Shown here: positions 1-5,779 of the stretch, one piece after another | Position numbering within the stretch: position 1 is the first letter of the stretch | Layout of the letters: each line of letters begins with the position of its first letter | From: Cytophagales bacterium | GTDB lineage: Bacteria; Bacteroidota; Bacteroidia; Cytophagales; Cyclobacteriaceae | Direction of reading: 5' to 3' | Assembly (NCBI GenBank): GCA_003454975.1 | Contig: DMST01000205.1 | Coordinates: forward strand, 5,828-11,606 | DNA length: 5,779 nucleotides | Notes under the pieces: model-generated | The model's input: only the letters and a program-made list of their open reading frames with translations | What the model was told of the DNA's origin: nothing | Database searches by the model: none | Position numbers and translations under genes: made by a program

Positions 1-3000
1 ACCCGGCTACTGAGCGCCCAGAACAGTGCCAACCTCACCTTTGGCGACTACGACGCCAGCAAACAGGTAAGCAGCTTTACGGGCTCAGACAAGGCGTATC
101 TTTCGCAAATAGACCTGTCTTGGACGGAAGTAAGCGATGCCGATGGCTACCTGCTCTTCCGTGAAGACCAAGGTGGTCCTTATCCGCCGGCCACGCTGGT
201 GGGTGCACAGCTCACCTCCTATTCGGACCTGGGCCTGGACATCTACGCGGAGTACACCTACTACGTGATCCCGTTTAGCCTCACCAACCATGCCCTGTAT
301 ATGGGGGCTCCGGCGGTTACCACGGGTCACACCAAGGGCTTTGATTTTACCGCCACGGGTAGCGGGGAAGCACAGGTTACCTTCGACTATAACTTTGACA
401 ACCACCTGCTGGTGCAACTGGATCAGCAGGCGGCTTACGTGGAGATCACCGACGAGAGCAATGGCACGATCATTTTCGGCGATGAGCTAACCATGACCGA
501 CATCGCTGAGGATGCCTTGCTGTTTGACTACGCCCTGGATGTAAAGGGAACCTACCACAGCGGAGGTGGGGTACATGCGGAGCCCAATCTGGATGTATCG
601 GGCTTAGATGCCTGGACGCTAGAGCTGTGGTTTCAGTTTGATTCTGATCCCGCCTACCTGAATACCTACTACCACGAACTGTATAGTGATGGCAATGTAA
701 CCTTGATGACCGATCGTAGCCAGCGGGTATTGATCGCTAACTTTTATGGCCAGCAGTTCCGTTGGGTAGGGGACTCGCCCAACTGGACCGAATGGACCCA
801 CCTGTCGGTTACCTACGATGGTACCCACGCTACGGTGTACCACAATGGCAAAGCGGCGATGATGTACAACGTTAGTACGCTGGAAGAAGCCTACAGTCAC
901 CCGGTGAGCAACGGAAGCCTGAACAATACCTTACAATTTGGCCAACGACTTGCCCTTACCGATGATAAACACGGGAACCTGAATGGTTCCTTGGGTATGA
1001 TTCGGATGTGGGACCAGGCGCGTACCCAGGACCAGGTAGCCTATGACTACGAACATATTTTTGATTCAGCCGTGCCCGGTCTGCTCGCGCAGTGGACCTT
1101 TGCGGACCAGGACCTCAATCCGGTGGACCCGCTCACGGGTGCTTCGCTGAGCATTCAGACGGATAACTCGGCCGAATACCCGATCCGGTGGAATGCCGCC
1201 TACGACTTCTTTGCCGCCGAAATGCAGAACGAAATCACCGCCTGGCTGGATCGGCCGGAAGCCGATGGTGCAAGCCGTGACTTCTCCATCAAGATCTATG
1301 AGTCGGGCAGTGGCCGGATTATTTCTGAGGGTACCGATGCGGCTACCTTTAGCCACCCCGGCACCGCCACGCTGACCGTAGCCGAGGTAACCAACGCGCC
1401 TTATGCGCTCGACGTAACCCTGAGCCCGGCTACCTTCCAGGCAAACAAGTACAACCTGTATCGCCATCGGGGCACGGAGACTACCCTGCTACAAGAGGTA
1501 GTGATGACGGCCAACGAGGACGGCACCGCCTACCTGCCCTTTACGTATCAGGATGCCTATGCCTACGGCAACCGCAACACCCCACAAGCTGGGGAAAGTA
1601 TATCTTACTCCGCCCTGCCGATCTATACCAAAGCGACGGGTGAGGATCAGACCGATCCGGACCACACGGCTACCAGTACCACGGTAAACACGCCGGACTT
1701 CCTCACATCGGTGGCAGCCTCGGTTGACAACCAAGGCATTACCCTGACCTGGGATGCTACCCAGCTACCCCCCAGCTACGATACCCTACAGCTAGAACGG
1801 GACGGCGCGCTGCTGGCCTACGTACCCGCAAGCGAGGGGGCCTATGAGGATACGCTGATGCTGTTTGGCGACACCTACACCTACACGGCCACCGTGATCG
1901 AAAAGGGGGCACCTGCCTTGAGCCAGTCCGCCGAGTTCGGTCTGATCGCTAACGGGACCGTATCGGCCACCTTGATCACCAAAACCGGGGACTTTGTGAT
2001 GCCGGGCACGGGCTTGCTCCTGCAAGAAGTAGTCAGCGAGGATACCGTAGGAGAATACACCACCGATGCTTACGGCGCCGTGACCGCCCTGGGGGTGTAC
2101 TACGGCCGCAATCGGATTTTTGCCTGGGCCAGTACCAACGGAGTAGCGCTGGAGGACAACACGGCAACGCTCAATCGTACGGACTGGACGGCCGATCTGG
2201 GCTATGTGCGCTTTGACCAAACGCTGGACGAGACGGCGGTAGAAACGCTGATCGATGATCTGACTTTCGACCCCAACGGTACGGCCAATGCACTGGTGCT
2301 GAGCTGGACGGGACCAACAGCAGCCACGGAAACCACCTTGTTTACCAACATATACCGCGACAATAACCTGATCGCGATTGTAAACGGGACCACCCAGTAT
2401 ACAGACCGTACGGCTACCGAGGGGAGTCATATCTATGCGCTAAAAAGCTACTACCACGCGGCCGATGGCAGCACCGTATATGTGCAAAGCACTGGCGAAC
2501 AATCGGCAAGTGTGCCCTCTATTTTATTCGCCACGGATCTGATGGCTAAAGGCAATGCAGAGGGCGTCGTGGACATCACCTGGACCTACCCTACGGATGC
2601 AGAAGTAGCCTCCTTCACGGTAAGTCATACTCGCACGGAAGCCGCTACGGGCGAAACCATTACCCATACCGTAGGCACAATAGCCCACCAAACTACGAGC
2701 AATAGTTATACCCTAGCGGATGTGTTTGGTGTGCCTGGCGAAACCTACACCTATACCCTTACCGCCGAGACAGTAGCTGGTGAATCGGTGGTGATGGATA
2801 CCGAAGACGAACCCTATCCGGCCCTGTTGGTGAGTGACTTTTTGAGCTCTATGGATGTCTACGAGGAAAGCGATCATGCCCTGGTAGAGCTTGGCTATAT
2901 CGAAGGCTTAACGCAGCAGCCGAACTGGGATGGATTTGCACTGGTAACGGAAACGGGCGATACCTTAGCAGCATCAAAAACAGCTGCCCTGCCCTTGGCA

Positions 3001-5779
3001 GAAACAGATTTTGTCTACTGGAGACACGGCCTGACGAGTGCCACCACCGGAACGCTTCAGACTTTGGTGTACAAGCATACCGACGAAGGCACCTATTTCA
3101 CCAATACTTCGCTCAGCAGTACCTATATGGTAGCCGAAGCGTATGCACCCTATATGCCTGCGGCCCCTACGGCACCGTCTTTAGCTACGAATGACCCTAC
3201 TGTGCAGGCACCTACTTTATCCGCCAGCAAGGATGCCAAAGGGCAAATCTTTGTGGCATGGGAATACCCTGACTACACAGAAGTTACTTTTCAGCTTTCG
3301 CACCGGAATGCCAACACCACCGATGCCTGGGAAACCGTAACCCTACCCAATGAGCAACGCGCCTGGCTGGATACCCAATCGTCAATGCAGCTTCGCGAGT
3401 ATAAGCTGGTGGCGATGTATAGCGACGGTGCTAAAAGTACAGAAGTGTGGGACTATGGTCTCCAACGGCAGTACCAGGTATTGGAGGGCTATCTGCGCGA
3501 TGCCGATCAGTTTCCCTTGGTGAATGCATTAATTAGCGTGGGGGGGTATCGTACCCTTACGGATAGTGCTGGTTACTACCGCATAGACGACATGGAATTA
3601 GCTCCAGGTGCCTACTCCGTGAAAGCCTACCCCAATACCACTATCGCGGCCACGGCTAGCGCTACCCTCACCATAGTGGCGGATCAGCAGACGTATCAGC
3701 AAGATTTCACGAATAGCTATTCAGATTTCATCTTTGCAAAAGGTACTCAGGCCACCGTACCCACCGTGCAAGGTTATTCCGATGCCAGCCACCTGACGAA
3801 CCAATTGCGCTGGACATTGACCAACGACCGCTACACGGGAGTGAAAGTATACCTGGGCAGTACGCAAAATGAAGTAGCTGACCTGCGCCAGGGCGAAGCC
3901 ATGGAATATGCTGACTCGCTGGTAAGCAATAACGCAGGAAGCGCCCAATACTACGTGCGCCCGTACCTGATCAATGCACTGGGTGAGTACGAATACCAGG
4001 ATGCCGGAGGTGCTACGCTAGCCAATTTGGAATACGCTCCGCTCATGGCTCCGGCCTACGCAGATGCCTTCTCCAACCAAGCGGAGGGCACTGTAGAAGT
4101 GCGGTGGGCGCATACCCGCAACAACGTAGACGGCTACGTTATTTTGCGCAACGATGTGGAGATTGGCCGGGTGCTGGCTGAAGAAACGGCAGCGTTTACC
4201 GATGACTATGGCCTACCCGGCACCCTGTATCGCTACAGCATCCATACCTACTTGGCGCGCAACGGCGAGGAGATTCAGTCGGCCCTGCCCATTACGGTAG
4301 AAGCCTTGTACCCTGCGCCAGGCAATGTGATCAACCCCAGCGTATCTACGGTACTGGTAGAAGACAGCACCGAGCCGGAAAACGCCATCCAGCTCAACTG
4401 GGAATATCCCACCAACAGCGCCCTGGACGGGGTCATTATCTACCGGGGGCTGGAACCGCTGGCTACCGTTACAACGGAGGACACCCAGTTCTTGGACTAC
4501 ACCGGAGTACCGGAAACCTACAAAGCCTATACCTTGGTAAGCTACGACGAGCGAGGGGGCCAGCTGTACGAAGCATCGGGTACGTCTATCAACGCAGTAT
4601 TTCCCCGCTTACAAACCCCTACCCTGGATCCGCTGGCACAGTCAGATTTTGATAACCTGACGGCCACCTGGCACTATCCTCAGCAAGGCGTAGATGGTTT
4701 TATGTTCCAAATCATCAATACCACCACCAACGAAACGGTGGTAGAAGAGGAGATTGCCCATACCCAAACCGACTACAACTACACCTTTGGCGAAGGCATC
4801 TCGGACCATGACTACACAGTAGCCGTGCGTGCCTATGCCGATCGCAACGGACAACGCTACTATTCTGACAAGGCACAACAGGCCATTACACACCTTACCC
4901 TGCCTGCCCCTACGCTGGTAGCGCTAGACTATACTCTGGGTGAAACTACCGCCACCCTGACCTGGGACATGAGTACCGAGCGAATGGAAGGTTTTACGCT
5001 GGACATTACGCTGGAAGGTGTAACCCGAGCCAGCCTGGATCTGCCTGCCAACCAGAGAAGCTACACTTTCGCAGAGGATTTCAGCTACCTACAGGGCCTT
5101 ACCGATAGCAAAGGCACGGTGAGCTTTCTGCTGACGGCACACCAAAATACGGCCGGAGGTACGGCCACCACCCTCAGCCCAAATCCCTCGGAAGTAATGG
5201 AGCTACTGGATGGAGCCTACTACGTACAGGATTTCAGCGCGACCACCAATCTATCGCAGACGGTGAATATAAGCTGGAATGCACCTAGCACGTTGAACAC
5301 CGTACTGGAATATCGCTTAATGCGAGACGGAGAACTGGTGGAAGAGCTGGCGGGTGACATCACCAGCACCCAAGATCCCAATGCTTACCCAGGCATCAAT
5401 CACCAGTACCAACTGATGGCCGTATATGATGACGGTAATGGTGGTGAGGATACTTACACCGCTAATACCACGGGTAGTATCCTGGGCAACGGCATCATTG
5501 ATGGGCAAGTAATGACCGAATTACATACCCCCGTAGCCGGAGTATCGTTGGTGATTGAGGCCGTCATCCAGGGGGTACCGTTCTCCACTACCTTGACGGC
5601 AGACGAGGAAGGCACCTACGCTACCTCGGCCGAGCTGCCCAATACCCCCGACGGAATTGAGTACACCATCCGTCCGGCAGATAACCCCGAGTACTATGAG
5701 CCCCAGTTCACCACGGTAACGCTCACCACCACCGGTAGCGCCCGTACCAGTGAGCAGCTGACCCACATCCTGTCGCGTT
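1..5779 (+). CDS. Giant multidomain surface/secreted protein (FN3, LamG and CpD modules), partial at both ends
   Basis: Frame 1 is open across the entire window: 1926 codons, no TAA, TAG or TGA. The first in-frame ATG is at 301, but the frame is open and clearly coding before it (an FN3-like module spans it), so the start lies upstream. The stop lies downstream. The translation is a chain of beta-sandwich modules: about eleven FN3-like units with a B-strand Trp plus some degenerate ones, one LamG-like jelly-roll, and three carboxypeptidase-regulatory-like domains. No catalytic motif, transmembrane segment, signal peptide or coiled coil is visible. There is no cysteine, and only about 25 lysines by hand count. 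Such architecture is known from exported Bacteroidota proteins, many delivered by the type IX secretion system. A role as adhesin, glycan-binding protein or surface stalk is inferred. A catalytic domain outside the window cannot be excluded. That this is one coding frame is nearly certain; the function is uncertain. Confidence 0.96.
61..339 (+). other. FN3-like module 1 (residues about 21-113)
   Basis: This segment has the core FN3 signature: a B-strand ending in Trp (IDLSW, Trp at residue 41), a C-strand DGYLLFRED, then an F-strand rich in tyrosine (YAEYTYYVIPF, residues about 82-92). The W-x(8-10)-GY-x-L-x-R pattern followed about 40 residues later by Y-x-Y is shared with the later FN3 units. 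FN3 modules are about 90-100 residue Ig-like folds used as spacers or binding surfaces outside the cell. More modules may precede it upstream of the window. The exact boundaries are approximate. Confidence 0.75.
340..528 (+). other. Short beta-rich segment upstream of the LamG domain (residues 114-176)
   Basis: About 63 residues with alternating hydrophobic and polar residues, including VTFDYNFDNHLLVQLDQ and YVEITDESNGTIIFGDE. I do not recognise a named family. It is shorter than a full FN3 unit and has no B-strand Trp. It resembles part of the segment on the other side of the LamG domain (ITDESNGTII here, IKIYESGSGRII there), so both may be diverged copies of one Ig-like or FN3-like linker module. 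This is an inference from reading the translation. Confidence 0.45.
529..1101 (+). other. LamG / concanavalin A-like jelly-roll domain (residues 177-367)
   Basis: This segment has the hallmarks of the LamG_3 type of concanavalin A-like lectin/glucanase fold. It opens with YALDVKGTYHSGGGVHA, matching the usual start ALxFDG-x-xxxV. It then has DAWTLELWFQF (residues 203-213), matching the 'ftisaWv' strand. Next comes WTHLSVTYDG, followed by VYHNGK (265-284), the family's 'W-x-HVA-x-tyDG....lYvNGk' core. Near the end is LNGSLGMIRMWDQART (327-342), matching 'f-x-G-x-idevriwnraLs'. It closes with LLAQWTF (361-367), a common final strand. The length of about 190 residues is usual. In bacteria these domains commonly bind carbohydrate or cell-surface ligands, but binding residues cannot be assigned here. 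This is the only LamG module in the window and the best candidate for a ligand-binding site. Confidence 0.88.
1102..1695 (+). other. Beta-rich segment plus degenerate FN3-like unit after LamG (residues 368-565)
   Basis: The first half (about residues 368-465) contains EITAWLDRPEADG and FSIKIYESGSGRIISEG. It looks like an Ig/FN3-like sandwich and resembles the segment upstream of the LamG domain. The second half (about 466-565) reads ALDVTLSPATFQANKYNLYRHRG and later SISYSALPIYTKATGED. This follows the FN3 strand order (B, then C with a YNLYRHRG hairpin, then F with Y-x-A), but Leu or Val stands where the B-strand Trp normally is. I place these as diverged FN3-like modules. An unrelated beta domain remains possible. 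Confidence 0.5.
1696..1953 (+). other. FN3-like module (residues 566-651)
   Basis: The B-strand is GITLTWDATQLP with Trp at residue 584. The C-strand is YDTLQLERDG and the F-strand is GDTYTYTATVIEKG (residues about 623-636). This is the classic bacterial FN3 pattern, and the unit length of about 86 residues is within the normal range. It is followed directly by a carboxypeptidase-regulatory-like domain, the same order seen twice more downstream. Confidence 0.78.
1954..2220 (+). other. Carboxypeptidase-regulatory-like (CpD) domain 1 (residues 652-740)
   Basis: The segment begins GTVSATLITKTGDFVMPGTG (residues 652-671), a form of the family start 'G-x-V-x-D-x-x-g-x-PlpGa-x-V'. The next strand is YTTDAYGAVTALGVYYGRN (residues 686-704), matching 'TdadGxfxlxgvxpGxy', then IFAWAS. 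CarboxypepD_reg / transthyretin-like domains are about 80-90 residue seven-stranded beta-sandwiches that act as structural spacers in secreted Bacteroidota proteins. The Pro-Gly pair and T-D-x-x-G turn are kept, but the sequence is more diverged than the second copy. Inserting it makes the gap between flanking FN3 Trp residues (584 and 769) 185 residues, about two modules. Confidence 0.62.
2221..3471 (+). repeat. Array of four FN3-like units between the first and second CpD domains (residues 741-1157)
   Basis: Three units carry the B-strand Trp: LVLSWTGP (Trp 769), VDITWTYP (Trp 861) and IFVAWEYP (Trp 1087). Their F-strands are GSHIYALKSYYHA, GETYTYTLTAETVAG and REYKLVAMYSDG. A unit between them (about residues 944-1060) reads ALVELGYIEG, then NWDGFALVTETGD; it lacks the B-strand Trp but keeps the C-strand. 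A proline-rich linker (YMPAAPTAPS, residues 1051-1060) precedes the last unit. The second and last units share more than the fold (see findings), suggesting internal duplication. The repeats are recognisable only in protein; I see no long exact DNA repeat. Their likely role is as a rigid spacer. Confidence 0.75.
3472..3732 (+). other. Carboxypeptidase-regulatory-like (CpD) domain 2 (residues 1158-1244)
   Basis: This is the clearest CpD copy. It reads VLEGYLRDADQFPLVNALIS (residues 1160-1179), then TLTDSAGYYRIDDMELAPG (residues 1185-1203) and AYSVKAYP. It matches the family pattern 'G-x-V-x-D-x-x-g-x-Pl-x-ga-x-I ... T-D-x-x-G-x-Y-x-i-x-x-l-x-pG-x-Y-x-v-x-a' almost position for position. The following stretch (ATLTIVADQQTYQQDFTNSY) has the alternating strand and 'dFt' exit typical of such units. 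A run of seven G bases falls within it at 3540-3546. It is preceded and followed by FN3 units. Confidence 0.85.
3733..5490 (+). repeat. Array of six FN3 units (residues 1245-1830)
   Basis: Six consecutive B-strand tryptophans lie at residues 1271, 1369, 1467, 1557, 1655 and 1759, so the pitch is 98, 98, 90, 98 and 104 residues. The motifs are NQLRWTL, VEVRWAH, IQLNWEYP, TATWHYP, ATLTWDM and VNISWNAP. Most units continue with a G-[YFV]-x-[IL] C-strand (DGYVILRND, DGVIIYRG, DGFMFQI, EGFTLDI) and have a tyrosine-bearing F-strand (TLYRYSIHTY, TYKAYTLVSYDERG, HDYTVAVRAYADRNG, HQYQLMAVYDDGNGG). Domain borders are marked by proline-containing linkers such as LYPAPG, LQTPTLD and LPAPTLV. This is the longest uninterrupted FN3 run in the window and probably forms an extended rod of beta-sandwiches. 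None of the units shows an obvious enzyme or binding motif. Confidence 0.85.
5491..5779 (+). other. Carboxypeptidase-regulatory-like (CpD) domain 3, running to the window edge (residues 1831-1926)
   Basis: The segment starts GIIDGQVMTELHTPVAGVSL (residues 1831-1850), the 'I-x-G-x-V-x-d-x-x-t-PvaGv-x-v' opening of the family. It continues with a hairpin enlarged by about ten residues, then TADEEGTYATSAELP (residues 1867-1881), matching the 'T-D-x-x-G-x-Y' turn, then IEYTIRPADN. The tail TVTLTTTGSARTSEQLTHIL resembles the exit strands of the second CpD domain. Its end may lie at or just beyond the window edge. By the pattern of the two earlier copies, more FN3 units may follow downstream. Confidence 0.75.

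Noticed and set aside
301..303. First in-frame ATG as a possible start of the gene
   Set aside because: The frame is open before it for 100 codons, and the residues on both sides belong to one FN3-like module, so the start must be upstream of the window.
85..417. 110-codon minus-strand open frame, and similar ones at 619-900, 1066-1467, 1489-1734, 3721-3948, 4642-4893, 5317-5508 and 5521-5766
   Set aside because: All are antisense to the continuous + frame and show Val/Gly/Arg-rich shadow translations without family resemblance.
290..490. Short + strand frames in another phase (290-490 and 1193-1375)
   Set aside because: They overlap the main frame out of phase and encode Pro/Arg/Thr-rich sequence with no domain. 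They are shadows of the main gene.
1792..2430. 212-codon open frame on the minus strand, the longest start-to-stop frame in the window
   Set aside because: It lies wholly antisense to FN3 and CpD coding sequence on the + strand. Its translation shows no recognisable domain and it has no ribosome site or intergenic space. It is a by-product of the codon bias of the + strand gene.
1870..2760. Repeated short DNA string like acctacaccta(c/t)ac at about 1875 and 2746
   Set aside because: Both encode the same FN3 F-strand motif TYTYT. The match is short and explained by the protein, so it is not a separate DNA repeat.
2521..3300. Apparent dip in GC content in the middle of the gene
   Set aside because: Hand counts of single 60-base lines gave 28/60 at 2701 and 3061 and 27/60 at 3241, against 37/60 at 2041 and 2281. 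But 4681 also gave 27/60 and 3601 gave 37/60, so the variation looks like local noise and not a clear transferred segment.
1..5779. CRISPR array, tRNA/rRNA, insertion sequence, promoter or terminator
   Set aside because: No regular direct repeats with spacers, no RNA-like segments, no transposase sequence and no noncoding gap were seen; every base is within the coding frame.

Overview
The whole window lies inside one gene. Frame 1 of the + strand is open from base 1 to base 5778 (1926 codons, plus one leftover base) with no in-frame stop. Both the true start and the stop lie outside, so the full protein is longer than 1926 residues. I translated every codon by hand. No other gene, RNA gene, promoter, terminator, mobile element or CRISPR array could be supported, and there is no intergenic DNA.

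The product is a mosaic of extracellular beta-sandwich modules. Region by region (residue 1 = base 1): a fibronectin type III (FN3)-like module (about residues 21-113); a short beta-rich segment (114-176); a LamG / concanavalin A-like jelly-roll (177-367); a second beta-rich segment and an FN3-like unit lacking the usual tryptophan (368-565); one FN3 (566-651); a carboxypeptidase-regulatory-like (CpD, transthyretin-like) domain (652-740); four FN3-like units (741-1157); a second CpD domain (1158-1244); six FN3 units at about 98-residue pitch (1245-1830); and a third CpD domain (1831 to the edge).

The likely host is a member of the Bacteroidota. Giant proteins mixing FN3, LamG_3 and CarboxypepD_reg modules are typical of that phylum, and the moderately GC-rich codon use would suit a marine saprospirian such as a Lewinella relative. 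That genus-level suggestion is inference and is weak. The protein has no cysteine, little lysine and many Thr, Tyr, Asp and Glu residues, which fits a secreted or surface-anchored stalk or adhesin. In that picture the LamG module would be the ligand-binding (probably glycan-binding) head, and the FN3/CpD array a spacer. The secretion signal, and any type IX secretion C-terminal domain, would be outside the window.

I see no evidence of a new enzymatic or defence system. The points of interest are the size and regular modular grammar of this one protein.
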